This document shows positions 29,632 through 39,334 of a stretch of DNA of 64,000 nucleotides, piece by piece. A model generated the notes under the pieces. That model saw only the letters and a program-made list of their open reading frames with translations, was not told the DNA's origin and did no database searches. The DNA comes from Methylophilus sp. 13 (GTDB taxonomy: Bacteria > Pseudomonadota > Gammaproteobacteria > Burkholderiales > Methylophilaceae), in contig NZ_JADKYR010000003.1 in assembly GCF_015354335.1 (NCBI RefSeq), positions 186,001-250,000 on the forward strand, read 5' to 3'. Both the position numbers and the translations under genes were made by a program. Each line of letters begins with the position of its first letter. The first letter of the stretch is position 1.

Positions 29632-29661
29632 GGCCGCTATTTTCGCATACAATGCCAGCGC

Positions 29662-30792
29662 ATGAAGTTTGCGTTTCTCATATTCAAATACTTTCCCTAC
29701 GGCGGTGTGCAGCGTGACATGCTGCGTATTGCCCGCGACTGTGTGGCATTGGGACACGAAGTCACCATTTTTACCGGCGAATGGCGTGGCGAACAACCAT
29801 CAGGCATACACATCCGCTTGCTCAAGGCCCGCGGTTGGCTCAATCATCACCGACACACCTCGCTGATCCGCCAGATGCAGCAAGGGATTGCGCAAGGCAA
29901 GTTTGACCGTATTGTCGGCTTTAACCGCATGCCGGGGCTGGATGTCTATTTCGCCGCCGATCCCTGCTATGCCGAACGCATGTCACGCGAACCCTGGTAT
30001 AAAAAATTGTCTGGCCGTTACCGCTTTTTTTCTGCCATAGAGCAGGCCGTGTTTGGCCCCCAGGCAGGCACACAGATTTTGCTGCTTAACCAGCATGACC
30101 AGGCGATTTTTCAGCGTTGGTATGGTACCGACCAGGCACGCTTTCACCTGATCCCGCCCAATATCCCGCTGCAGCGATTTGCTGACTTAGCCGCCCAGGA
30201 TGACCGCGCCTATGTGCGCCAGGCATTTGCGTTACCAGAAGACGCCATCGTCTTGCTCACCGTCGGTTCGGCTTTTTTGCGCAAAGGCGTGGACCGTGCA
30301 ATCAACGCCTTGAGCAGCCTGCCAGAGACACTCAAGCAACGTTGCTGGCTAATCGCCGTCGGAGAGTTTGAATCCAGCAGCAATATGCAGGCCTATGCTG
30401 CCGAGCGTGGTGTCGCCGACCGTTGTATTGAAGCTGGGGGCCGTCCGGATATCCCGGCGCTGATGCTAGGCTGCGATGTGCTCATACACGCCGCGCGCTC
30501 AGAGCTGGCAGGCATCGTCATCATTGAAGCGATGACGGCCGGTTTGCCGCAATTGGTGACCAGTGTGTGCGGCTATGCGAGCTATGTTGCCGCCGCCGGG
30601 GCAGGAGAAGTATTGCCTGAACCGTTTGATCAGGCCGTGATGAACCGCACTTTGCAGACCATGCTCACCAGCTTGCCGCAACAACGCTGGGGCCAACAGG
30701 CCCGCGCATACGTCGCCCAACTGGCCGCCAAACAGGTCTCAGCGCCTGAAGCCCGCATCATTGAGGCTGCTTCAAGCCGCCGCCCGCTTTAA
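29662..30792 (+). CDS. waaG: LPS core glycosyltransferase, WaaG-like (GT4)
   Basis: 376-aa GT-B fold enzyme expected to add glucose or a related sugar to heptose II of the LPS core. The start MKFAFLIFKYFPYGGVQRDM carries the donor/acceptor loop of WaaG, and FDRIVGFNRMPGLDVYFAADPCY is typical of WaaG. The retaining GT4 motif appears as ARSELAGIVIIEAMTAGLPQLVT (E-x7-E pattern). Many upstream codons are open but overlap waaC antisense and are not used. It diverges from waaC and ends 4 bases from the rhomboid gene. Confidence 0.85.
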   Translation: MKFAFLIFKYFPYGGVQRDMLRIARDCVALGHEVTIFTGEWRGEQPSGIHIRLLKARGWLNHHRHTSLIRQMQQGIAQGKFDRIVGFNRMPGLDVYFAADPCYAERMSREPWYKKLSGRYRFFSAIEQAVFGPQAGTQILLLNQHDQAIFQRWYGTDQARFHLIPPNIPLQRFADLAAQDDRAYVRQAFALPEDAIVLLTVGSAFLRKGVDRAINALSSLPETLKQRCWLIAVGEFESSSNMQAYAAERGVADRCIEAGGRPDIPALMLGCDVLIHAARSELAGIVIIEAMTAGLPQLVTSVCGYASYVAAAGAGEVLPEPFDQAVMNRTLQTMLTSLPQQRWGQQARAYVAQLAAKQVSAPEARIIEAASSRRPL

Positions 30793-30796
30793 CCGA

Positions 30797-31849
30797 TTAA
30801 GGCGCAGCGGGTCGCCCGGCCTTAAAAGGCAGATGCCGCAACTGGTCCGCCGCCGCTTTGCTGGCTTCACTGCGTTTCAAGGCATAGGCTTTGGCCTGCT
30901 CAAGCAAGGCCGCAGAAGGCAGCTTGGGGTCCTCAGACAAGCGGGACAGTTTTTCAAAGCTCTCTTCATAAGGCGTGGCGACCTGTGCGTCAATCTGCGC
31001 CGCCATTTCATCAAAACTGACACTGCCCTCACGCCCTTCAAGCATGATCTGCTGCCATTTGTGCTGAGCCTGCTGGTCAACCTGATTCAACTTTTGCAAT
31101 TGCTTTTGAATCGCCACCTCTTGCCGCCAGCGATATTTGGGTGCCGGCAAATGCGTCAACAAACCTAGCACGACCAGCGCCCAGGCCAGCCCTGCCAAGG
31201 CTTGCGATATAGTGATAGCGGGCGAGCCACGCAAAAAAGCGGGCAACATGAGCAACCCCAGCACACCGCCGGTCAAAAACCCGCCAATATGCGCAGAGTT
31301 ATCAATGCCAGGGATCACATAGCCCATGCCTATGGTCAACGCTGAAAAGAGCATGCCTCCCCAGAACAACCAGCGAAATTCAACTTGCTGCATCTGGTGT
31401 CTGGCAACCCAGAGATAGACCAGCAACGCGCCATAGATGCCAAAAATCGCCCCGGAGGCGCCGCCTGACACCGCCTGATTGCCCTGAACCACCAGCGACA
31501 AAAGATTACCGCCTATGCCGCTGATCAGGTAAATCAAGAGAAAGCGTGCAGAGCCGAACATGCGTTCGACCAGCTTGCCGCCATCCCACAAGGCCAGCAT
31601 ATTCATGCCCAGATGCACGGCGCCAAAGTGTAAAAACATGGCGCTGCCCAAGCGCCACCACTGACCATCGGCCGTGGCTGGGGCAAAATTGGCGCCCCAG
31701 GTCAGCTGTACTGTATTGGGCGAGTGCCAAAACCCGGCGCCACCAAGCAGCATGAGCACGAACACCAGCACATTGAGCGCAATCAAGGTGCGCGTCATCG
31801 GCGGCACAGGTGCGCGCAGCTCAATGCGAGGGGTGGGTGAAGCGTGCAT
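30797..31849 (-). CDS. rhomboid-family intramembrane serine protease
   Basis: 350 aa. Six membrane helices (about residues 18-240) are followed by a soluble, charged C-terminal region of about 110 residues. The catalytic Ser lies in SGGASGAIFGIYG and the catalytic His in NSAHIGGFLTGG; the L1 loop WRLGSAMFLHFGAVHLGMNM is also typical. Its start codon directly abuts the bioD stop, so it is the last gene of the bio operon, though no role in biotin synthesis is known. The substrate is unknown. Confidence 0.92.
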   Translation of the reverse strand: MHASPTPRIELRAPVPPMTRTLIALNVLVFVLMLLGGAGFWHSPNTVQLTWGANFAPATADGQWWRLGSAMFLHFGAVHLGMNMLALWDGGKLVERMFGSARFLLIYLISGIGGNLLSLVVQGNQAVSGGASGAIFGIYGALLVYLWVARHQMQQVEFRWLFWGGMLFSALTIGMGYVIPGIDNSAHIGGFLTGGVLGLLMLPAFLRGSPAITISQALAGLAWALVVLGLLTHLPAPKYRWRQEVAIQKQLQKLNQVDQQAQHKWQQIMLEGREGSVSFDEMAAQIDAQVATPYEESFEKLSRLSEDPKLPSAALLEQAKAYALKRSEASKAAADQLRHLPFKAGRPAAP

Positions 31850-32497
31850 CTAGGCGAGGGACTCCTGAAAAGGCACCTGCAACAAGGGCGGCTGTTGCAA
31901 GCTGTCGATTAAGGTTTGCAGGTTTTCTTCTGGCATAGACATCTGCGGATCAATCCTGTTCGCGACCCAGCCACAACACGCTATCTGCCGCGACTTGAGC
32001 CCCTCTGCCGTCAGCAGCGCATGATTGATACAGCCCAGGCGCATGCCGACCACCATCAGCGCAGGCAATTGCAGGGCCTGAATCAAATCGGCCATGCTCT
32101 GCGTCTGGTTTAAAGGCACCAGCAAGCCCCCTGCGCCTTCCACAATCACCACATCGGCCAGCGTGGTCAGTTGTGCATAGGCGGCTTGAATGACCTCAAG
32201 CTGAATTTCCACGCCAGCTTGCGCAGCGGCGATATGGGGCGCAATAGCCGGTGTAAAGCGGTAGGGATTAATCAGTTCAGCAGGTGCTGTCACGTTGGAG
32301 GCGGCAGTCAGTAAACGCACATCTTCATTTTGCCAGCGGCCATCCAGCCACTCGCAACCGGAAGCTATTGGCTTCATGCCGATCACCGTCTTGCCTTGTG
32401 CAATCAACTGCTGCATCAAGCGAACGGTGACTGTGGTTTTACCGACACCGGTATCGGTGCCAGTGACAAAAAAACGTGAAGGCAGCGGCTGCATCAT
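31850..32497 (-). CDS. bioD: dethiobiotin synthetase
   Basis: Closes the ureido ring of dethiobiotin from DAPA, CO2 and ATP (215 aa). The P-loop FVTGTDTGVGKTTVT, KPIASGCE and VVIEGAGGLLVPLN match the family. The ATG overlaps the bioC stop (ATGA), indicating translational coupling. Fifth gene of bioBFHCD. Confidence 0.96.
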   Translation of the reverse strand: MMQPLPSRFFVTGTDTGVGKTTVTVRLMQQLIAQGKTVIGMKPIASGCEWLDGRWQNEDVRLLTAASNVTAPAELINPYRFTPAIAPHIAAAQAGVEIQLEVIQAAYAQLTTLADVVIVEGAGGLLVPLNQTQSMADLIQALQLPALMVVGMRLGCINHALLTAEGLKSRQIACCGWVANRIDPQMSMPEENLQTLIDSLQQPPLLQVPFQESLA

Positions 32498-33372
32498 GCC
32501 CCCTGCGTGGCGGGTTTGCGCGACATGAATTGCACCGGACTGGTCCCAGGTGCCGTGTAGGGCTGGCTCCCGGTCCAGGCATGTACGAACACCACTTCAT
32601 AGGTGGCGGGCAATTTACCCTGGTGGCGAAAAGCCTCATAGCCCTGGCGCAATTGCTGCAAAAACCCCCTGCCACTCAAGCCCTTGGCACGCCCCACCGT
32701 CGCATTATGTGCGCCAATCGCTTTGAGGTCGCGCATCACAGATTCCACCGTATCGTAGGTCAGGGTGTAATGCATCACATCCAGCACCGGCGCGCTAAAG
32801 CCAGCCCGCGTCAGTGCATCGCCGATATCATGCATGTCAATAAAACGGCTGACATGGGTATGCCCATGACCAGAGGCTGCGCGCAGTTCTTTCAGCGTAT
32901 CCGGGCCCAAGGTGGCAAACATGAGCAGCCCGTTGGGTTTCAGCACACGCCTGAATTCTTGCAATACGGTGTCCATATCGTTACACCACTGCACGGCCAG
33001 GTTGGACCACACCATATCAACACTGGCGGTCGCCAACGGCATGGCTTCAATGTCGGCACACACCATTTGTGGTTTGGCCTGCCAGAAGCGATACCAGGGA
33101 AACAGCGTTTTCGTGCGCGCCAGCATACCTTCGGCAATATCCAGCGCCACCCCTCTTGCCTGCTTAAAGTGTTTGAGCAAGGCATGCAAGCCATGACCGG
33201 TGCCGCAACCTGCATCCAGAATCACCGCAGGCGCCAGCTTGACCACGTCCAGACGGCTCAACATTTCCTCACGTACCTGGCGCTGCAAAATGGCGGCGGC
33301 ATCATACTGTTTGGCCGCACGGTGAAACGACTGGCGCATGCGCGTCTTGTCGATCTGATAAACATCCTGCAT
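32494..33372 (-). CDS. bioC: malonyl-ACP O-methyltransferase
   Basis: SAM-dependent methyltransferase that caps malonyl-ACP so that fatty-acid synthase can build pimeloyl-ACP methyl ester (292 aa). SAM motif VILDAGCGTGHGLHAL, the acidic end of strand 2 (GVALDIAEGML) and DMVWSNLAVQWCND are visible. It is about 40 residues longer than E. coli BioC, the extra part being C-terminal. It starts directly after bioH. Confidence 0.94.
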   Translation of the reverse strand: MQDVYQIDKTRMRQSFHRAAKQYDAAAILQRQVREEMLSRLDVVKLAPAVILDAGCGTGHGLHALLKHFKQARGVALDIAEGMLARTKTLFPWYRFWQAKPQMVCADIEAMPLATASVDMVWSNLAVQWCNDMDTVLQEFRRVLKPNGLLMFATLGPDTLKELRAASGHGHTHVSRFIDMHDIGDALTRAGFSAPVLDVMHYTLTYDTVESVMRDLKAIGAHNATVGRAKGLSGRGFLQQLRQGYEAFRHQGKLPATYEVVFVHAWTGSQPYTAPGTSPVQFMSRKPATQGA

Positions 33373-34164
33373 TTAATGCTCCCCGGCGCGCACAGCGGGC
33401 TCATCCGCCATAAAGGCTTCCACCGCTTCGCAAAAAGCTTCCGCATGTGACAAAAAGGGCGCATGTGCCGCCCCGGCGATCACGCGCAAATGGGCACGCT
33501 GCAAATGCATGGCCAGCCAGTGCGCTGCCGAGACCGGCGCCAGCGTGTCTCTATCCCCGTGAATGATCAGCGCGGGCTGGAACAAGCGCCCGACCTCTTC
33601 GCGCAGATCCGTCTGCATCAAGATATCCAGGGCCTGATTCAGGCTATCTTGGGTAGGCGTGGGTTTGGCGCCAAACGCAATACGCAATTGGCGTACCGTG
33701 CTGCGCGCATCTTTGGCATGCATGCATTGCAGGGTCAGAAAATTGAGCAAGGTGGCATTAAAGTCTTGCGCAAACCGCTCGTTGAACTGCTCAAAATGGC
33801 GGGCTGCAATGCCATGTGACCAGTCTGGTTTACTCACAAAACAGGGGTTGGTCCCCACCAGAATCAGCTTCTCTACCCGGTCGGGTTGATTGAGGGCAAT
33901 TTGCTGCGCAACCAGGCCGCCCAGCGACCAGCCTAAAATGGTGGACACACCGGGGATTTCCTCAGCCACCGCTTCGGCCAGACTATGCAAGTGATAAGGA
34001 TAAACCGGACGGCTCTGGCCCATGCCGGGCAAATCCACCAGAAACAGTCGAAAATGGGTGGACAGCCGCTTCGTGACCCGTTCCCATACCGCACTGTTCA
34101 TGCCCCAACCATGGAGCATTACCAGCGGTTTGCCTTGCCCCATGATTTCGATAAAACAACTCAT
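33373..34164 (-). CDS. bioH: pimeloyl-ACP methyl ester carboxylesterase
   Basis: Alpha/beta hydrolase that removes the methyl cap from pimeloyl-ACP (263 aa). The nucleophile elbow is GWSLGGLVA, the Asp is in IIHGDRDTLAPVS and the His in AGAAHAPFLSHAE. The oxyanion HGWGMNSAVWE matches BioH. Overlaps bioF by 4 bases. The presence of bioC and bioH together indicates the BioC-BioH route to pimelate. Confidence 0.94.
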   Translation of the reverse strand: MSCFIEIMGQGKPLVMLHGWGMNSAVWERVTKRLSTHFRLFLVDLPGMGQSRPVYPYHLHSLAEAVAEEIPGVSTILGWSLGGLVAQQIALNQPDRVEKLILVGTNPCFVSKPDWSHGIAARHFEQFNERFAQDFNATLLNFLTLQCMHAKDARSTVRQLRIAFGAKPTPTQDSLNQALDILMQTDLREEVGRLFQPALIIHGDRDTLAPVSAAHWLAMHLQRAHLRVIAGAAHAPFLSHAEAFCEAVEAFMADEPAVRAGEH

Positions 34165-35345
34165 CCCACCGCCCCGATAGCTAACTCACGTTCGGCATCG
34201 TGCAAGGCTTGAATCAGCGCCCTGACGTCGGACTCACGATGGGCAGCCGACAGGGAAATCCGCAGGCGGGAAGTGTTGACCGGCACGGTAGGGGGCCGGA
34301 TTGCCGGCACCAGAATGCCACGCGCCTGCAAATACTGGCTCAATGCCAGCGCCTCATGGTTATCGCCCACCACCAGTGGCTGGATAGCGGTTTCTGACGG
34401 CAGCAAGTGCCAACGGGTGAGTGAGAGCTCACTCTTGAGCAGCGCAATCATGTCAAACAATTGCTTTCTGCGCGCATCGCCCTGCTCTATCTCTTTCACT
34501 GAAGCCAGCAAGGCGGCGGACAGCGGTGGTGGCGCAGGCGTGGTATAGATATAACTGTTGGCGTGCTGAATCAGGTAATCAATCACGATTTGTTGGCCAG
34601 CTACAAAAGCACCCGCCACACCCGCAGCTTTGCCTAGTGTGCCCATCATGATCAGGCGTGGCGACTGCAGCCCCAAGTGCTTGAGCGAGCCACGCCCTTG
34701 CGGACCGAGCACACCAAAACCGTGCGCATCATCCACATACAAATAGGCATCATAGCGTTCGCATAGCGCAAGATACTCAGCCAGCGGCGCAATATCGCCA
34801 TCCATGCTGAACACCGCATCAGCGGTAACCAGCTTGTGACGCGCCGTGCTGGCTTGCAATAATTTTTCCAAGGCGGCCACGTCATTGTGCGGAAAGCGAT
34901 GATGCGTGGCACGTGACAAAAATGCGCCATCATTCAGACAGGCGTGATTCAGCTTGTCCGAGAACACGGCATCTTCACGCCCCATCAAGGCACTGACGAC
35001 GCCAATATTCGCCATGTAGCCGGTGGAAAACAGCAAGGCTGCCGGTTGCCCGACAAAAGCCGCCAGCGCCTGCTCCAACTGATCATGATAGCGGTGATGG
35101 CCGGTAATCAGATTGGAAGCACCGCTGCCCACGCCCGCTTCAGCAGCGGCCTGTTGCAAGGCGGCCACCAACGCAGCATCGTTGGCCAGGCCCAGATAAT
35201 CATTGCTGCAAAACGACAAAAATGGCTGGCCATTGGCGGTGATATGCTCGGCCTGTGGTGAATCCAGCAAGCGGCGCTGCCGCATCAAGCCCAATGTTTG
35301 CCGTTTTTCCAGATCGGCCCGTAAAGACTCCAGCAGATCGCTCAT
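34161..35345 (-). CDS. bioF: 8-amino-7-oxononanoate synthase
   Basis: PLP enzyme joining pimeloyl-ACP and alanine (394 aa). Motifs: SFCSNDYLGLAND, GSGASNLITGHHRYHDQLE, DDAHGFGVLGPQGRG and the PLP-Lys stretch MGTLGKAAGVAGAFVAG. It begins immediately after bioB and overlaps bioH. Confidence 0.97.
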   Translation of the reverse strand: MSDLLESLRADLEKRQTLGLMRQRRLLDSPQAEHITANGQPFLSFCSNDYLGLANDAALVAALQQAAAEAGVGSGASNLITGHHRYHDQLEQALAAFVGQPAALLFSTGYMANIGVVSALMGREDAVFSDKLNHACLNDGAFLSRATHHRFPHNDVAALEKLLQASTARHKLVTADAVFSMDGDIAPLAEYLALCERYDAYLYVDDAHGFGVLGPQGRGSLKHLGLQSPRLIMMGTLGKAAGVAGAFVAGQQIVIDYLIQHANSYIYTTPAPPPLSAALLASVKEIEQGDARRKQLFDMIALLKSELSLTRWHLLPSETAIQPLVVGDNHEALALSQYLQARGILVPAIRPPTVPVNTSRLRISLSAAHRESDVRALIQALHDAERELAIGAVG

Positions 35346-36377
35346 TTAGATTTTCTTCAAGCCTAATTTGGCAAACAGGGCATTGTCAGACTCAACCTCA
35401 GGGTTACCAGTCGTCAGTAATTTTTCACCGTAAAAAATACTGTTGGCCCCGGCATGGAAGCACAAGGTCTGCACGGCTTCGCCCATGCTCTGGCGGCCAG
35501 CAGACAAGCGGACAAAGCTGGTCGGCATGGTGATGCGGGCGATGGCAATCGTACGCACAAACTCCAGCGGATCCAATGGGTCGGTGCCATGCAAAGGCGT
35601 GCCTTCCACTTGGGTTAACAAGTTGATGGGCACGCTTTCCGGCGGTTGCTCCATATTGGCCAACTGGGCAATCAGGCCCGCTCGCTGCGCACGGGTTTCA
35701 CCCATGCCAATAATGCCGCCGCTGCACACATTGATATTCATGCTGCGCACGCGGTCCAGGGTGTCCAGACGGTCCTGATACGTCCGCGTGGTAATCACAT
35801 CGCCATAGAACTCGGGCGCGGTATCCAGGTTATGGTTGTAATAATCCAGCCCAGCCTCTTTCAGTTGCTCGGCTTGCCCATCCTTGAGCATGCCCAGCGT
35901 GGCACAGGTTTGCAGCCCCATCGCCTTCACTTCCGAGATCATTTTGAGTACAGGCTCCAGGTCGCGCTGCTTGGGTCCGCGCCAGGCGGCCCCCATACAG
36001 AAACGGCTGGCACCGCTGTCTTTGGCCGCTTTGGCTGCGGCCAGCACTTCGTCCAACTGCATCAAGGGCTCGTTTTCAACCTCGGTATGGTAACGCGCAG
36101 CTTGCGGGCAATAGCCGCAATCTTCGGAACAGCCGCCCGTTTTAATCGACAGCAGTGTGCTGACCTGCACGGCGTTTGGATCAAAATGCTCCCTATGCAC
36201 AGTGTGCGCTCTGTGCAGCAAATCATTGAACGGCAATTCAAACAGTGCCATGATATCTGCAACGCGCCAGCGCTCAACCGTTGGATGACAGGAAGCCGCA
36301 GGCTTCAAGCCATCCAGATTAATGACGGAGGTTTGCATTTCGGTGCCACAAGCAGTAGCAGAGGTGTGTTGTTCCAT
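35346..36377 (-). CDS. bioB: biotin synthase
   Basis: Radical-SAM enzyme inserting sulfur into dethiobiotin (343 aa from [10 protein letters not shown]; a GTG three codons upstream is possible). The radical-SAM cluster motif is [12 protein letters not shown] (CxxxCxxC); [13 protein letters not shown] and [16 protein letters not shown] are family motifs, and the second FeS-cluster ligands appear conserved. An N-terminal extension of about 30 residues before VERWRVADI is longer than in E. coli. First gene of bioBFHCD; the promoter lies in the 64 bases shared with comF. Confidence 0.97.
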   Translation of the reverse strand: MEQHTSATACGTEMQTSVINLDGLKPAASCHPTVERWRVADIMALFELPFNDLLHRAHTVHREHFDPNAVQVSTLLSIKTGGCSEDCGYCPQAARYHTEVENEPLMQLDEVLAAAKAAKDSGASRFCMGAAWRGPKQRDLEPVLKMISEVKAMGLQTCATLGMLKDGQAEQLKEAGLDYYNHNLDTAPEFYGDVITTRTYQDRLDTLDRVRSMNINVCSGGIIGMGETRAQRAGLIAQLANMEQPPESVPINLLTQVEGTPLHGTDPLDPLEFVRTIAIARITMPTSFVRLSAGRQSMGEAVQTLCFHAGANSIFYGEKLLTTGNPEVESDNALFAKLGLKKI

Positions 36378-36441
36378 AAGTCCCACGCATTAAAAAATAG
36401 ATGAATAATCCGGCCGAATTATATGTTGTTTAAAATCATAC

Positions 36442-37221
36442 GTGAAAAAATTTTACAACAGCTTAAAATTTAAACAAATCAACACCATTCACTGGTTGTC
36501 GCAGTGGCTGGCAACGACGCTGCCCTGCCCGCTGTGCCATCAAGCCCCAGGCGCTCGCCAACCTTCAGCGACTGACGAGCCAATCTCGCCTCCAAACGGA
36601 CTTTGTTTAGACTGCCAGGCCAGCCTGCCCTGGTACCAATCGCCGCGTTGCCCACAATGCGCATTACCAAATACGCGAGGTGAGCTGTGCGGCATCTGTT
36701 TACAGCATGCCCCCGCTTTTGACCAGACGCTGACCGTTTTTCGCTATGCCTATCCGCTAGATCGACTCTTGCATCAATTTAAATACCACCAGCAATTGCC
36801 ATGGGGGGCGCTATTGGCACAGGCCTGGCTATCCCGCCTGCCAGTGTTACCCGCGAGCCAGCAGCCACCCGTCCTGGTGGCGATGCCCATGCACCTGAAC
36901 CGCATCAAACAGCGTGGGTTTAATCATGCGCTTGAATTAGCCTGGCACTTGCAAAAGCAATGGCAAATTCCGTTAAGGATAGACGGCTGTGAGCGATTGA
37001 TAGACACGCCAGCGCAAGCAGCGATGGACATGAAAACAAGAACCCGCAATCTACGCGGTGCCTTTGCGACCTCGCAGCGATGGCAAGGTCAGCATGTGAT
37101 GATCGTGGATGATGTGATGACGACAGGGGCCAGCATGCATGCGCTGGCAAAAGTTTTTAAACAGGCGGGGGCTGCACAGGTGACGGCGCTCGTGCTGGCA
37201 CGCACCCTCAAACAGGACTAG
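36442..37221 (+). CDS. comF: ComF/GntX-like phosphoribosyltransferase
   Basis: 259 aa, GTG start. N-terminal zinc-ribbon-like Cys pairs (CPLCH, CLDC, CPQC, CGIC) precede a type I phosphoribosyltransferase fold with the PRPP-binding motif MIVDDVMTTGAS. LNRIKQRGFNHALELAWHL is the ComF family motif. ComF is needed for DNA uptake in competent bacteria, and GntX-type proteins are linked to carbon use; which applies is unclear. It diverges from bioB, the common betaproteobacterial arrangement, and ends 10 bases from mshN. Confidence 0.9.
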   Translation: MKKFYNSLKFKQINTIHWLSQWLATTLPCPLCHQAPGARQPSATDEPISPPNGLCLDCQASLPWYQSPRCPQCALPNTRGELCGICLQHAPAFDQTLTVFRYAYPLDRLLHQFKYHQQLPWGALLAQAWLSRLPVLPASQQPPVLVAMPMHLNRIKQRGFNHALELAWHLQKQWQIPLRIDGCERLIDTPAQAAMDMKTRTRNLRGAFATSQRWQGQHVMIVDDVMTTGASMHALAKVFKQAGAAQVTALVLARTLKQD

Positions 37222-37231
37222 CTAGCAGAGA

Positions 37232-38416
37232 TTATTCGGCATTGGCTTGTACGCTGCCACCCAGTTGACGGATGCGCTGCGTAACAAATTCGAGCAAGCG
37301 CTCGCTTAAAGGCAGGCTTTGCGCCTGTTGCAAGTGCTGCAAGGCTTGCGCATTCTGGCCCACAGCTTGTAATGAAATGGCGTACGCCACCATCCATTGT
37401 GCATGCCCCGGCCGCAACAGCGTCGCGCGTTCAAAATGTGGCAAGGCGGCGGCATGCTGGCCGGTTTGCTGATAAGCCATGGCCAGCATCCATTGCGATT
37501 CGGCATCTTGCTCCAGCGCATTGGCCACCGGTTTTAATGTTTGTAACACCGCCTCTGCCTGACCATGTGCCAACTGCCATCTGGCGAGTGATTTGGGCAA
37601 ACCCACTTGAGCCGGAAACTGCTTGATGCCTGCCTGCAGAACCGAGACAGCCTCGGCCTCTTGCCGGGACTCAAATAAATAGGCGGCCAACAGCTGGCGC
37701 GCATCTTCAGACTGCGGATAAATCGTCAGCGCTTGCCTGAGCATTGCCAACGCCTCGTTCAAACGACCTTTTTGCTCATGATCGACAGCACGCTGGATCA
37801 AGACATTCACTTCCTGCTCAGGTCTGACATGTTTATTGACCATGCCTTTTTCGGCTGACTTTTCATCACTTTTGCCCTGGTTCTGGTCCGCGTGCGTCTC
37901 CAGTGTAGGCGCGATGGTGGCAACCGTGATTGCCGCCGTATCCGCGGACTTTATGCTGTACTCACCCTCAACTTGTGGTGCAGCAATATTAGCCACGGGC
38001 TTCACTTGAGCAACGACAGCGCGCGCACTGGGCTTTGCAGAAGCAGATTCGGACTGCCAGGCACTGAACAATGACCTGGTCAACTGCGGCGGCGCCCAAG
38101 TCGCCACCGTGCCTGCCTCTGCGGCTGCCGGGGATAAAACAGTCTGTACGCGTGTTTTTTGGCCCTGAGCCTGCGGCGCGGCCTGGGGTATCGCAGTCAC
38201 ATGCTGCGGATAAAAATACGCCATCAACATGGGCGCATTCATCCACACCCATCCGGCTGTCGCAAGCAGCAGCCCGCCGCCTATCAGGCGATTCAACCAA
38301 CGGCCAGCTGGGGCTGGCTGTGCAGACAACACTGGCTTGACCTGCCCGGCCCAACCATCAGTGGTGTTGCCCTGACGGGCCTCTACGTTTTGTAACACCT
38401 GATTAATCAAGCTCAT
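37232..38416 (-). CDS. mshN: MSHA biogenesis protein MshN, TPR protein
   Basis: 394 aa from MSLINQVLQNVEARQG, preceded by GGAGG. One membrane helix (about residues 42-65), then a Pro/Ala-rich periplasmic linker, then TPR repeats (about 200-385: QRAVDHEQKGRLNEALAMLR, AAYLFESRQEAEAVSVLQAG, LAMAYQQTGQHAAALPHFER). The opening is characteristic of MshN/GspB-like partners of ExeA-type ATPases. Last gene of the pilus locus, 19 bases after mshM. It probably works with MshM in placing the secretin. Confidence 0.85.
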   Translation of the reverse strand: MSLINQVLQNVEARQGNTTDGWAGQVKPVLSAQPAPAGRWLNRLIGGGLLLATAGWVWMNAPMLMAYFYPQHVTAIPQAAPQAQGQKTRVQTVLSPAAAEAGTVATWAPPQLTRSLFSAWQSESASAKPSARAVVAQVKPVANIAAPQVEGEYSIKSADTAAITVATIAPTLETHADQNQGKSDEKSAEKGMVNKHVRPEQEVNVLIQRAVDHEQKGRLNEALAMLRQALTIYPQSEDARQLLAAYLFESRQEAEAVSVLQAGIKQFPAQVGLPKSLARWQLAHGQAEAVLQTLKPVANALEQDAESQWMLAMAYQQTGQHAAALPHFERATLLRPGHAQWMVAYAISLQAVGQNAQALQHLQQAQSLPLSERLLEFVTQRIRQLGGSVQANAE

Positions 38417-38435
38417 TTGATTCCTCCGTCGCCTG

Positions 38436-39326
38436 CTAACGACCAAACCCGGCCAGGGTGGCATGCAACGTCAACCACCATTTAAACCCATGCTCCAGCC
38501 AACGATGCTGTGCTTTTACACTGGCTTGTGTATCAAGAATCGCCGCTTTCACATCCTCGGTTGTAACCCTGTGCTGGCCACGGCCAAACGCAGACAATAA
38601 TGCTTTATGCGCCAGAATATTCAACAAGCGCGGAATGCCGTTGGCATACCGGTATAGCAATCGCATGCTGGCCGGACTAAACACCATGCCGCCCTGATAC
38701 CCTGCCACATGCATGCGATGATTCAAATAAAACGCTAATTCTTCCCATTGCAGGCCTTTGAGGTGATATTCAAAGCCAATGCGCTGCCGCAGTTGGCGAA
38801 TAGACGAATGGTTGAGACGTTCTTCCAGTTCAGGCTGGCCAAAAATGACCACTTGTAACAACTTGCGCTTTTCGGTTTCGAGGTTACTCAGCAAGCGCAA
38901 GGCTTCCAGCGTTTCCAGCGGCATGGCTTGCACTTCATCCAGGCAGACCACCACATGCGTGCCTTTTTCAGCAAAGGTCAGCAATGTGCGATGCAGCGCA
39001 TCTATCATGTCATGGTGGGTAAACTCAGGCTTGAAGGCGACGCCAAACTCGGTGGCCAGCGTCATCAGTAAGGCGTGCGGATCTAGATAAGGGTTGGGAA
39101 GGTAAGCAATCTGGCAACCGGGTTCCAAGGCTTTGAGCAGGCGCCGGCAGAGCAATGTTTTACCGGTGCCGACTTCACCTGTAATTTTGACAAAGCCTTC
39201 ACCCGACTCAATCGCAATCAAGAGGGTATTCAGCGCTTCTTGCAACGTGCGCGTGGCGTAATAAAAACTCGTATCCGGCGTGATCGAAAATGGAAACTCT
39301 TTTAAGCCAAAATGCTGCAGGTACAT
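38436..39326 (-). CDS. mshM: MSHA biogenesis ATPase MshM (ExeA-like)
   Basis: 296-aa AAA+ ATPase. MYLQHFGLKEFPFSITPD is the ExeA/GspA opening, followed by Walker A TGEVGTGKTLLCRRLL, Walker B HVVVCLDEVQAM and sensor region LRLLSNLETEKRKLLQVVIFGQPEL. No peptidoglycan-binding or membrane domain follows, unlike GspA. A C-terminal helix (WLEHGFKWWLTLHATLAGF) may touch the membrane. It sits 8 bases after mshL. Confidence 0.9.
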   Translation of the reverse strand: MYLQHFGLKEFPFSITPDTSFYYATRTLQEALNTLLIAIESGEGFVKITGEVGTGKTLLCRRLLKALEPGCQIAYLPNPYLDPHALLMTLATEFGVAFKPEFTHHDMIDALHRTLLTFAEKGTHVVVCLDEVQAMPLETLEALRLLSNLETEKRKLLQVVIFGQPELEERLNHSSIRQLRQRIGFEYHLKGLQWEELAFYLNHRMHVAGYQGGMVFSPASMRLLYRYANGIPRLLNILAHKALLSAFGRGQHRVTTEDVKAAILDTQASVKAQHRWLEHGFKWWLTLHATLAGFGR

Positions 39327-39334
39327 GCCCGCTC

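Noticed and set aside
29089-29661. N-terminal extension of the WaaG-like frame by 191 codons
   Set aside because: It lies antisense to waaC and is unlike any glycosyltransferase; the GT4 opening begins at 29662.
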